Positions 24,652 to 32,596 of a stretch of DNA of 33,283 nucleotides are shown one piece after another. The stretch spans positions 1 to 33,283 of the forward strand of contig NZ_CANMCP010000016.1 of the NCBI RefSeq assembly GCF_947496385.1, given 5' to 3'. The DNA is from an uncultured Croceicoccus sp. (lineage in GTDB: Bacteria; Pseudomonadota; Alphaproteobacteria; Sphingomonadales; Sphingomonadaceae). How positions within the stretch are numbered: the first letter of the stretch is position 1; every line of letters begins with the position of its first letter. The position numbers were made by a program, and so were the translations under genes. The notes under the pieces are model-generated. The model ran no database searches and was not told the DNA's origin. It was given only the letters and a program-made list of their open reading frames with translations.

Positions 24652-24974
24652 TATTCGCTGTCATCCCACATTTCGGCGATCTTGCGGATTTTCTCCCGCG
24701 TTTCGGCGGGCATACTTCTGTATTTCCTGTAGAATTGCGCATCGACGGCATCGACTTCGGCAACTTTGTTCTGGTCATCGAGAAGATACTCAATTGTCAC
24801 CCCCAGCTGTTCGGCAATCTTCGACAGCTTCTCTGCCGATGGGCGGGGTGGATTCTTGTTTTCCAGCTCCCAGATGTAGCTCTTGCTGGAGCCGGTCAGC
24901 TCCGCGAGCTTGTCGAGCGTCAGCTTCTTCTCCTTACGCAAGTCACGAATCTTGTCGCCTAAGACATTGGCCAT
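24651..24974 (-). CDS. XRE-family repressor paired with ImmA protease
   Basis: 107 residues. The N-terminal HTH_3 domain is textbook: LGDKIRDLRKEKKLTLDKLAELTG, SSKSYIWELENKN, PSAEKLSKIAEQLGVTIEYLL. The C-terminal 35 residues (AQFYRKYRSMPAETREKIRKIAEMWDDSE, here spanning the last third) are the extension usual in XRE partners of ImmA/IrrE proteases. GAGGAGGA precedes the ATG. It probably represses its own promoter and the divergent ubiquitin-like operon through the repeated sites at 24994 and 25050. Confidence 0.93.
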   Translation of the reverse strand: MANVLGDKIRDLRKEKKLTLDKLAELTGSSKSYIWELENKNPPRPSAEKLSKIAEQLGVTIEYLLDDQNKVAEVDAVDAQFYRKYRSMPAETREKIRKIAEMWDDSE

Positions 24975-25107
24975 AAGCGGTCCTCCTCAAAAAGTTCGGT
25001 GTAGGCATACAATAACCTCTTGACTTCCGATTTTCAAGCAATATATGATGTTCGGAGTAGGCGCACTTTTTTTGCGTCATAAATGTTAAACAATGAGGTA
25101 TCCGCCA
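24975..25107. promoter_or_regulatory. Divergent promoters and repeated operator between XRE/ImmA and Ubl operons
   Basis: Plus strand: TTGACT (25020-25025), 18 bases, TATGAT (25044-25049), for the DUF2188-Ubl operon. Minus strand: TTGAAA (25037-25032), 17 bases, TATTGT (25014-25009), for the XRE-ImmA genes. A 17-base site is repeated in the same orientation with 14 matches: 24994-25010 and 25050-25066. Each copy overlaps or abuts the -10/start region of one promoter. Copy 1 contains a near-palindrome TGTAGGCATACA (10 of 12 positions symmetric). This is the layout of a repressor controlling both operons. Confidence 0.7.
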
Positions 25108-25347
25108 ATGAGCAAAGGCCCGAAAAGCCACCACGTGGTCCCGAATCCCAACGGGGGCTGGGATGTAAAGAAGGGCGGCGCCAGCCGCGCCAGCAGCCAC
25201 CACAGCACGAAACGCGAAGCCATCGATCGCGGCCGCGAAATCAGCCGCAATCAAAGCACCGAGTTTCGCATCCATAACCAGGACGGAAAGATCGCCCGCA
25301 GCGATAGCCACGGCAACGATCCCTGCCCGCCTAAAGACAAGAAATAG
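25108..25347 (+). CDS. DUF2188-like small protein, first gene of Ubl operon
   Basis: 79 residues from ATG 25108; GAGG at 25095-25098 supports this start over the ATG at 25093. The sequence SHHVVPNPNGGWDVKKGGASRASSHHSTKREAIDRGREISRN followed by EFRIHNQDGKIARSDSHGNDP is the DUF2188 pattern: a small two-strand/helix fold of unknown function. Very polar, rich in His, Lys and Asn, with no membrane or catalytic motif. It ends 9 bases before the ubiquitin-like gene, whose ribosome site overlaps its stop codon. Whether it is a functional part of the conjugation system, for example a substrate or regulator, is unknown. Confidence 0.85.
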   Translation: MSKGPKSHHVVPNPNGGWDVKKGGASRASSHHSTKREAIDRGREISRNQSTEFRIHNQDGKIARSDSHGNDPCPPKDKK

Positions 25348-25356
25348 GAGGTTCGC

Positions 25357-25620
25357 ATGACGAACGACAAAGACAAGAAAGAGAAGGAAACCACGGTCAT
25401 CGTGAACGGTCGCGAGAAGGTCGTGAACGGCAAAGAAATCTGCTTCGACGAACTGGTGAAGCTGGCTTTCGACAATCCGCCGACCGGCCAGAACATCTGC
25501 TTCACGATCACCTACCGCAAGGCGATGGGCAACAAGCCCGAAGGCACTCTTGCCGAAGGCGAATGCGTGAAGGTCAAGAAGGGAACTATCTTCAATGTTA
25601 CCGCAACTGATAAGTCGTAG
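25357..25620 (+). CDS. Ubiquitin-like protein, multiubiquitin family (single domain)
   Basis: 87 residues, preceded by AGGAGG. After a charged N-terminal tail (1-11), one ubiquitin-like domain of the multiubiquitin type runs to the end: TTVIVNGREKVVNGKEICFDELVKLAF, then ICFTITYRKAMG, LAEGECVKVKKGTIFNVT. Family members often carry several repeats; this has one. The C-terminus is TATDKS, without a terminal Gly-Gly, so it must be trimmed or used in a non-standard way. Its last 26 bases overlap the E1-like gene. Expected role: a small protein modifier activated by that enzyme. Confidence 0.9.
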   Translation: MTNDKDKKEKETTVIVNGREKVVNGKEICFDELVKLAFDNPPTGQNICFTITYRKAMGNKPEGTLAEGECVKVKKGTIFNVTATDKS

Positions 25621-26764
25621 CGACGATCTGAAGCGGCTGTTTGATGATGGCTATGAGCTGTCCATCGTGGGTGGGCAGCTCGTAGTCAGCAACATTCCCT
25701 ATGTTGCGGCGGACAAGACCGTGAAGCGCGCCGCGCTGGTAAGCGAGCTGCGCCTGTCCGATGACACGACGCTGGCACCAAAAACCCATGTGATGAAATT
25801 CACCGGCGACCATCCTTGCGACAAGAATGGCAAGGAGCTGGCATACATGAAGCACAGCATCAAGAACGAAGTGATTGGCGACGGGAATACCGTCACACGT
25901 TCGTTCTCATGCAAGCCGACCACAGGCCCCTACCCTGACTATTATGCGAAGGTAACGACCTACGCCGAGATGATATCGGTTCATGCGCAGCAGCTTGAGC
26001 CAGGAGCAACGGGGCGCACTCATGCTGTGACCCAGATTGATGAACCCGACAGTCCCTTCCGCTACCTCGACAATGCCTCCGGCCTCGCTGGTATTACCGA
26101 CATGGCGCAGCGCGTTGCTGGTAAGAAGGTGGGCATTGTCGGCCTTGGAGGAAGCGGTTCCTTCGTCCTCGACCTGATTGCCAAGAGCTGGGTGGCCGAG
26201 ATCCACCTCTATGATGGCGACGACCTTATTCAGCACAACGCTTTCCGCTGCCCTGGCGCGGTATCGGCTGAGACGTTGCGTGACAGGCCGATGAAGGCCG
26301 ATCATTACGCAGCCATCTATGACGTTTTCCGCAAGGGCGTCGTGCCCCACCCCTATTACATCACCGAAGCCAATCTGGCCGAACTGGACGAACTCGACTT
26401 CATCTTCATCTGCGTCGACAAGGGAAGCGCGAAGGAGAAGATCGTCGACCATCTGGAAGCAACGGGAAAGAGCTTCATCGATGTCGGCATGGGCGTCGAA
26501 ATCGCCGACGGGAAGCTGCTTGGCGTGGTCCGCACCAGCACCAGCACGCCCGAGGACCGCGACACGTTGCGGAAGTTCGTCCGGTTCGGCGATGGCGAGG
26601 AAGATGCCGCCTACACGAAAAATGTGCAGATTGCGGAACTTAACGCGCTCAACGCGTGCCTTGCCGTGATAAAATGGAAAAAACTGAACGGGATTTATCT
26701 CGACCTCGAAGGCGAGATGAACGCGAACTACACAATAGACGGGAACCACATGTCGAATGAATAA
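25595..26764 (+). CDS. ThiF/E1-like adenylyltransferase with N-terminal E2-like-position domain
   Basis: 389 residues. Residues 1-135 form a domain (LKRLFDDGYELSIVGGQLVVSNIPYV, HVMKFTGDHPCDKNG) that I believe is DUF6791, found at the N-terminus of such ThiF proteins; its role is unknown to me. Residues 165-360 are the E1/ThiF fold: GIVGLGGSGS nucleotide loop (183-189), YDGDD (207-210) and N215/R218 in HNAFR. The loop where E1 and MoeB enzymes place their catalytic Cys reads TSTSTPE (314-320) with no Cys; remaining cysteines are at 75, 106, 219, 273 and 354. It should adenylate the ubiquitin-like protein's C-terminus. Overlaps neighbours on both sides. Confidence 0.9.
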   Translation: MLPQLISRSDDLKRLFDDGYELSIVGGQLVVSNIPYVAADKTVKRAALVSELRLSDDTTLAPKTHVMKFTGDHPCDKNGKELAYMKHSIKNEVIGDGNTVTRSFSCKPTTGPYPDYYAKVTTYAEMISVHAQQLEPGATGRTHAVTQIDEPDSPFRYLDNASGLAGITDMAQRVAGKKVGIVGLGGSGSFVLDLIAKSWVAEIHLYDGDDLIQHNAFRCPGAVSAETLRDRPMKADHYAAIYDVFRKGVVPHPYYITEANLAELDELDFIFICVDKGSAKEKIVDHLEATGKSFIDVGMGVEIADGKLLGVVRTSTSTPEDRDTLRKFVRFGDGEEDAAYTKNVQIAELNALNACLAVIKWKKLNGIYLDLEGEMNANYTIDGNHMSNE

Positions 26765-27185
26765 GCGCGCCCACCTCAGTCCAGAATTTGTAGACACCAT
26801 TCCAGCGACAATCGAACAAGGCAAAATCTACATCTCGATTGATTTTGCGACGGCTATTCATAGCTGCGCCTGCGGGTGCGGGATGGAGGTGGTCACCCCC
26901 TTCTCGCCGACCGACTGGAAGCTGGTGTTCGACGGAGTTTCCATTTCGCTGTCACCATCAATCGGGAACTGGAGCTTCCCGTGCCGTTCGCATTACTGGA
27001 TCAGGCAGAATCAGGTCCACTGGGCGGGAGACTGGACCGACGAAGAGATTAACGCCGGACGCGCGAATGATCGCAGAAGCAAGGAGCATCACTACGGAAT
27101 CGGCACCCTAAGTAGCACATCAAGCAAGAAGACGCTGAAAAAGCCGGGGTTCTGGAAGCGTTGGTTCGGCTGGCTAATAAATTGA
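26757..27185 (+). CDS. DUF6527-family protein of ubiquitin-like operon
   Basis: 142 residues. Key features: HSCACGCG with Cys37, 39, 41 and His35; SISLSPSIGNW (62-72); CRSHYWIRQNQVHW with Cys76, Ser78 and His79. This matches DUF6527, a family regularly next to multiubiquitin and E1-like genes. The cysteines probably hold a metal. The invariant-looking Ser/His residues suggest a catalytic site; I recall reports of DUF6527 proteins as peptidases for the ubiquitin-like partner but cannot verify them here. The C-terminus is basic and aromatic (KKPGFWKRWFGWL). The start overlaps the E1-like gene by 8 bases. Last gene of the operon. Confidence 0.85.
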   Translation: MNKRAHLSPEFVDTIPATIEQGKIYISIDFATAIHSCACGCGMEVVTPFSPTDWKLVFDGVSISLSPSIGNWSFPCRSHYWIRQNQVHWAGDWTDEEINAGRANDRRSKEHHYGIGTLSSTSSKKTLKKPGFWKRWFGWLIN

Positions 27186-27287
27186 TCGGGCTTATTGGCC
27201 TTGGGGCGTGCCATCATGGTGGTTTGACACCATCCAAGTGGTCGGCTCAATGGAGCTCAAGCTCACCATTGCGCGGAGGACCTCCCC

Positions 27288-30197
27288 TCAAATCCCAAAG
27301 TCCATGGAGCGATTGCGCTCCTTGGCGAGTTCCGGCTCGGGAGCCTTGGGGTTCTTCTCAGTTACATCCTTGCCCGCCCCGACCTGCGCGGCCACTTTCA
27401 AACGCTCAGTCACCTCAAGCGCCGATGATTTCTCGCCCCTGTTCTTCGAGACTGCCGCCCCGAGTCTTGCGGCGCTGTCGACCACGAGAGTCAAATGATC
27501 ACGCAAGCGCGTGACAGTCACGAGGAAGGTCTTCTGGTTGGCAAGGTTGCGCTCGCGGCTGTCCATCACGGCAATGCCGCGGTCGGAGGTGAGGCCCTGA
27601 GCCATGTGAGCGTTGAGGGCGTAGGCAAGATCAAGGCGCTTCAGCATCGGATCGTCTTTTCCGAGCCTTTGCTCAACACCCTTGGAGGTCTCGACGGTGA
27701 CGCGATCGCCATCGATCTGGACAACCCGGGCCTGGTCGGCATTGAACAGCCCGCGCCGATGGTCGTTCCGGGTCCAGCGAACGCGCTCACCTTGATGTAT
27801 TTCGAGCTTGCGCAGGTCGAACAGCGACAGGTTGTCGTCCTTGCCCGTTCTGCCGATCCGAGACGGCTTGAGCTTGTGCAGCTTGCCTTGCCTGTCCTCA
27901 AGCTCAACGGTGTCCTTACGGTCGTCGACCTTCCGCACCGCATATTCGCCGCGCTTGAGGCCAAGTGCGCGCTCAAGTTTCGCGACCTCGAGAACCATTC
28001 CAGGCTTGTAGGCGGCAAGGTAGCGTAGTTCCTCGCGCGTGAGATTGACGCGGTCGAGAACCTCCAGCTGGATCTTCTCAGGGCCGATCTCGCCAATGGC
28101 GGCAAGGCCGGTCTGGACTGCCTCGTTGACGGCGGCGCGGATCTTGCGGCCCGAGGCATAGATCGCTGTCCTCTCCCGCTCTTCCGGTGAAAGCGCCAGC
28201 CATCGTTCGGCAGCGAGTATGGCCCCATCGCCCTTGGCTTCGACCGTGTTCTCCTTGAGGTGGTCTAGCGCCGTGCGAACCAGCCCCGCCTGCGCCGCTG
28301 CCTGTGCCTCGCGCAGGACCGGATCGCGGCCGCGCAAATTGGTATTCATCTGCGCCTGGGCAATGCCTCCCTGTTGCAGGAGGTCGAAAGGCTTGCCGGC
28401 ATCGACCGCACCCAACTGCTTGCGGTCCCCCATCAAAGCAAGCCGCTGGGCACCGGCGCGATTGGCGATGCGGATAAGCTGTTCCTTGTCGGCGTTGGAG
28501 ACCATCGAGGCCTCGTCGAGGATGAGGACGCTGCCGCCTAATTCCTTGCGCGCCTCACGATCGAGGCCGGACCGTGCTTCCCCCTCGCTGATCGCTCCCC
28601 ACCGCTTGAGGAAGCTCGCGAGGGTCTGCGCCTCGATCCCTGTGTCGCGTTCGAGCATCTGCACCAGCGTGTTCTGCACCGAGATACCGAGCACCTTGTG
28701 ACCTTCTTCCCGCAGCACATCGGCGACGGGCTTCAAGACACTCGACTTGCCCGCACCGGCAACGCCCTGCACTGCAATGGTCCGATCGCGCGAAGTCAGG
28801 ATAAGCCGCGCAGCGCCAAGTTGCCCCTCGTTCAGCTTGAAGCCCTGATTGGCGAGAGCCGATGCCTGTACGCTGGCGTCAGCTCTGCGTTCGGTGATGA
28901 TGGGTTCGACCGCACCCTTGCCTTCGTTTGCCCAGGCGAGGATCCGCGCCTCGCGCTCGACTTCCTCGTGGCTTGCCAGCCATCCCTTGTGCTCGCCCTT
29001 GCCCCGCAGCAACTGCCCCGAACGTACGAGCGAGCGGACCGCCTTCTCGACGTGCGCGATGGTCGTGGGCAGGCCAAAATCGAGCGCTGCCTTGTACAGG
29101 TCTTCGCGCGCAAACCCCGCCTCGCGTTGCGACAGGTGGCGCATGGCAGATGCGACAGCCTGGGCCGCCGCTATCTCTTGAGGACCTCGCTTCAGGACAT
29201 GATCCGGAACAAGCGGATCACGTTCTTTGCCTTTGATGCGTTCGGCAAAATCCTTGAGCAGCGCCAGCCCGCGCTCGGCCAGGCTGGGCATTTTCGTATC
29301 GGCAGCGTCGCGTTCGCTTGCTCTCGTCTTCGCGGTATCGATCAGTCTCGGAAGATCGAGGCCGACTGTCTGCGCCGCCGCCTGCCACTGCTCACCGAGG
29401 ACCGCGCGATCCTCGATCGGGTGCTTGGGCGAACGGGTGGCAAGTGCCGCCACTTTGCCTGCTTCCAGCCCCGGACCACGGCGCGCTTCAAGCACCTCCT
29501 TGCGCCGCGAGGAGAAAGCCATCACCTGCTCGCGCGAAATTCCGCGCGCCTCGAAATTGCCGTGCTTGCCAACCGGGCCGGTCTCGTAGCCAAGCTTTTC
29601 GACCGCGATCCGGAAGCGCGCCATGGCCATCGAGTTGAGCAGCGTGCCGAGCGCAAAGAGCCTGTCGTTCTTCAGCGTGCGCCATTTGCCGTCCTTGCCT
29701 TGCGTCACATTGGCGATCACCGCGTGGAAGTGCAGGTTGGGTTCCTGGTTGCGGTTGGTGTCGTGCTGGAAGAGGCCGATGGCAAGGTTGCCGGTCGCCA
29801 CGGTCCTGACCTTACCGCGTTCGACAAGGCGGGTTTCAGCAGCGTTCTTTTCGGCCCATTTGAGGGCCTCGGTTACCGCCTCGCGGTAGGCAGCAACAAT
29901 CCGCTCGTCCTTGCCGACCAGCGCCAGCAGCGACCAGCTCTTGGGCAGCGAGAAGGTAAGATCTGTGCCCGGCCGATGCGCCTGGCCGGGATTGCCGACG
30001 CTCGACCCATCGGGGAGCTCACCGCGCAACAAGGCATCGAATTGCTTCGTCTCGACGCGTCCCGAAAGACCGAGCGATTTCGCGCCTTCGCCGACCCATT
30101 GCCCGGACCGATCGGCATCGGCCCGGGCATAGTAATTGTCGTCGGCAAAGTAGCTGGCCGCAGCCGAGGGCGAACGCACATTGGCGATTGAGAGCAT
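27288..30197 (-). CDS. traI: MOB_F relaxase/helicase TraI (TrwC-like)
   Basis: 969 residues, close to TrwC of R388 and much shorter than F TraI. The relaxase domain has N-terminal tyrosines Y16, Y22 and Y23 (nucleophile candidates) and the metal triad His145, His156, His158 in EPNLHFHAVIANV. A superfamily 1 helicase follows with Walker A GVAGAGKS at 478-485 and further motifs (LILDEASMVSN, LMGDRKQLGAVDAG). The C-terminus carries the late helicase motif AYALNAHMAQGLTSDRG and a charged tail. It nicks oriT and unwinds the transferred strand. GGAGG precedes the ATG; traD ends 44 bases upstream. Confidence 0.97.
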   Translation of the reverse strand: MLSIANVRSPSAAASYFADDNYYARADADRSGQWVGEGAKSLGLSGRVETKQFDALLRGELPDGSSVGNPGQAHRPGTDLTFSLPKSWSLLALVGKDERIVAAYREAVTEALKWAEKNAAETRLVERGKVRTVATGNLAIGLFQHDTNRNQEPNLHFHAVIANVTQGKDGKWRTLKNDRLFALGTLLNSMAMARFRIAVEKLGYETGPVGKHGNFEARGISREQVMAFSSRRKEVLEARRGPGLEAGKVAALATRSPKHPIEDRAVLGEQWQAAAQTVGLDLPRLIDTAKTRASERDAADTKMPSLAERGLALLKDFAERIKGKERDPLVPDHVLKRGPQEIAAAQAVASAMRHLSQREAGFAREDLYKAALDFGLPTTIAHVEKAVRSLVRSGQLLRGKGEHKGWLASHEEVEREARILAWANEGKGAVEPIITERRADASVQASALANQGFKLNEGQLGAARLILTSRDRTIAVQGVAGAGKSSVLKPVADVLREEGHKVLGISVQNTLVQMLERDTGIEAQTLASFLKRWGAISEGEARSGLDREARKELGGSVLILDEASMVSNADKEQLIRIANRAGAQRLALMGDRKQLGAVDAGKPFDLLQQGGIAQAQMNTNLRGRDPVLREAQAAAQAGLVRTALDHLKENTVEAKGDGAILAAERWLALSPEERERTAIYASGRKIRAAVNEAVQTGLAAIGEIGPEKIQLEVLDRVNLTREELRYLAAYKPGMVLEVAKLERALGLKRGEYAVRKVDDRKDTVELEDRQGKLHKLKPSRIGRTGKDDNLSLFDLRKLEIHQGERVRWTRNDHRRGLFNADQARVVQIDGDRVTVETSKGVEQRLGKDDPMLKRLDLAYALNAHMAQGLTSDRGIAVMDSRERNLANQKTFLVTVTRLRDHLTLVVDSAARLGAAVSKNRGEKSSALEVTERLKVAAQVGAGKDVTEKNPKAPEPELAKERNRSMDFGI

Positions 30198-30241
30198 GGC
30201 CTAGTCCTCCAACGAGCCCACTGCTGCCCCGCGCCCCCGCA

Positions 30242-32596
30242 TCAGATATCTGGCTCGATATCGCCCACGTCGGGCTCGTCCCGATCGGACTTGTCGTGGT
30301 CCCTGTCATGCGCGGCACCACCAAGCAGACCCTGCTGACGGCGCTCCTGGTCGGCACGGTTGCGCCCCTCTCTGCTCGCCTTGTCGCGGTGCGGATCATG
30401 ATCTTCACCGCCCTTCGCGGAGCGACCCTTGGCGGTTTCATCGCGCGCCCGATCCTTGTCGGTCCCAAGCGGCAGTTCGCTTTGCCGATTACCCTCTTGG
30501 TCTGCGCGCCCATGCGCCTTAGCGGGGTCTTCGCTGCGACCCGACCTGTCACGTTCGTTGGCCAAGTCCTTGTCCCGCGCTTCCTCGCGCGACCGGTCTC
30601 GTGCGCGCTTGCGCCGTGCCCCCCGATTTGGACGCTTGTCCTTATCGCTATCGAGTTGCTGACCACGGTGCTTCTCGTCACGGCGACGGCGTTCACCGGA
30701 ATCGTCATTGTCGCCGCCATGCTGCCCGGTATCGTCGTCATCGTCGCAATCGTCGGGCTCGATGGTGACGGGCCTGGCAGCAGGTTTTGCGAGCTTCGGT
30801 GTGTTGCGTGGGATGAACCCCTCGGCAATGCGGGGCCAGTCCTGGGGCTCAAGCGTGATGGGTGCAGTCGGAAGCCCTTCGGGAAACTTGATGTAACCCT
30901 CAAGGCTTTTGAGGCCCATGAACTCGTCGGGCAGCAACAAGGGTGCGATCTCGCGGCGGGCGGTAAGGCTCACCGCATCGCGGGCACTGTTGTGCCCATA
31001 GCTCTGGTTCTCTTCGACCTCGCGCACTTCGCGGTGACCGACAGTGTCCGAGCACCAGGTGGCCGTCTCGCGGTCGGCCGTTCCGAGCATGAGCTTGGTC
31101 TTGGCGAGCGACGACAAGGTCATCGCCATGTTTTCTCCATAGACCTCCTTCAGCTTGGCATAGGCATGCACGCCGGTGACAATGGCGCCGCCGTAATTAC
31201 GCGCGGTCTGCAGGCCTTTCTCGAGCGAAGGGAGCCGATGAAGCGCGCCAAGTTCGTCGATCAGGAACCACAGTTTGAGGTCAGACGAGGTCCGCCCGGT
31301 CATCAGGGTATTAATCGCCGTGTCGAGCCAGAGGGTGAGCATTTGCGAGAGAACCGTGAGGTCAGCGTAGCGCGCCGAGAGGAACAGGAACGATCCCTCC
31401 TTGCCGCCACCCTTGACCCAGTCGCGGATCGAGAAGGCCTTGCCTTCGGTCGGCAGCAGTTGCAGCGCCTTGGCGTTGACGTTGAATACCGCGCGCACCG
31501 ATTCCGCCATCTTGGCGGCCTGCGGATCGGTCATAGGCCCCGCCATCGTGTCCTCGAGCAGCTGGTGCAGATCGGAGAGATTGGCGTTCATCAGGTCGCT
31601 TGCGAGCGCCGCGTTTGTGCCCTTGCCCTTTTCGACCAGCTTGAGGCAGGTCTCGACAAACAGGGTACGTGCTGCGAGCACCCAGAACTGCTCTGCCCCG
31701 CCGCCGTCATGCGGCACCAGGGACTCTGCTGCAGCATGGAACTCGGAACTGGTGGTGCAGTCGTTGAACACGCTCCAGGCCGGACACCGGGCATCAAGCG
31801 GGTTCAGGATGACGTCTCGTTCGGGCTCGTAGAAGGCCTCGATAAAGGCCCCCGTGAGGTCGAAAATGACCGCGCGTTCTCCCCTCTGTCTGATCTCGTC
31901 GACGAGTTCGAAGAGCGCCACGGTCTTGCCCATCCCGGTGGTGCCGACGAGCATGGCGTGGCCCTGTTCCTGCCGCCACGGATAGCTTACGCCTGCGAGG
32001 TGCGCGGGCGCATAGAGGCCGGCATCTTGCAGCGCCTTGCGACCAGCAAGTCGCCATTTCCAACCCAGTTCGCGGCCATACTCGAGCGCGCGCTTGCCGC
32101 GATTGTGGCGAGCGATGTCGGCCTTGAGTTCGGGCAGCGATACAAGCTTGGCACCACGCAGATGGCGCCTGGCTTTGGACTTCTCGCCGAAGTGCTCTGC
32201 GACCCACCAGAAGAGCGCCATGAGCGGCACAAGGCAGACCGTGGAGAGCACTACCGCCTGCTTCACCGTGGCGAAGAACAGGTCCCAGGCTTCGCGCATC
32301 GGCGGGAAGTCCCGGACCACCGCCATGGGGAAGGCAATCATGTCGCCATCGGGCAGGCGCAGGTTCACGAGCTTGGCCGGATCGAACTCCATGAACATGT
32401 AGCCCGAGGCATAAAGATGCATCCACAACAGGTAGGCCTGGTAGTCATCAAGCGCGCTGCTGACCTGCCACCAGCAGATCCCCAGCATAACCAGTGCAGA
32501 GATGATAAGCGGCAGCTTGAAGCCGGCTGCAAACATGAAGCCGAAGTGTCCCAGGAGCTGGGTGCCGCGGGTGAAGTTGACGATACTATTCTTCAT
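30242..32596 (-). CDS. traD: Type IV coupling protein TraD
   Basis: 784 residues from ATG 32596; the longer open frame to 32812 is a shadow of the accessory gene. Two N-terminal membrane helices (about 15-45 and 100-125) precede the VirD4/TraD motor domain with Walker A GTTGMGKT at 218-225 and Walker B FLIDE at 444-448. From about residue 610 the protein becomes a strongly charged, low-complexity tail (DDCDDDDD, then alternating Arg/Asp/Glu/Lys) ending in an acidic EPDVGDIEPDI. TraD hands the relaxosome to the secretion channel; in F the extreme C-terminus binds TraM. The start overlaps the accessory gene by 11 bases. Confidence 0.96.
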   Translation of the reverse strand: MKNSIVNFTRGTQLLGHFGFMFAAGFKLPLIISALVMLGICWWQVSSALDDYQAYLLWMHLYASGYMFMEFDPAKLVNLRLPDGDMIAFPMAVVRDFPPMREAWDLFFATVKQAVVLSTVCLVPLMALFWWVAEHFGEKSKARRHLRGAKLVSLPELKADIARHNRGKRALEYGRELGWKWRLAGRKALQDAGLYAPAHLAGVSYPWRQEQGHAMLVGTTGMGKTVALFELVDEIRQRGERAVIFDLTGAFIEAFYEPERDVILNPLDARCPAWSVFNDCTTSSEFHAAAESLVPHDGGGAEQFWVLAARTLFVETCLKLVEKGKGTNAALASDLMNANLSDLHQLLEDTMAGPMTDPQAAKMAESVRAVFNVNAKALQLLPTEGKAFSIRDWVKGGGKEGSFLFLSARYADLTVLSQMLTLWLDTAINTLMTGRTSSDLKLWFLIDELGALHRLPSLEKGLQTARNYGGAIVTGVHAYAKLKEVYGENMAMTLSSLAKTKLMLGTADRETATWCSDTVGHREVREVEENQSYGHNSARDAVSLTARREIAPLLLPDEFMGLKSLEGYIKFPEGLPTAPITLEPQDWPRIAEGFIPRNTPKLAKPAARPVTIEPDDCDDDDDTGQHGGDNDDSGERRRRDEKHRGQQLDSDKDKRPNRGARRKRARDRSREEARDKDLANERDRSGRSEDPAKAHGRADQEGNRQSELPLGTDKDRARDETAKGRSAKGGEDHDPHRDKASREGRNRADQERRQQGLLGGAAHDRDHDKSDRDEPDVGDIEPDI

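Noticed and set aside
27216-27233. Hairpin ATGGTG/CACCAT between the convergent DUF6527 and traI genes
   Set aside because: Only six base pairs and no following T run; not convincing as a terminator.
28698-30191. 497-codon open frame on the plus strand
   Set aside because: Antisense to the relaxase domain of traI; no independent support.
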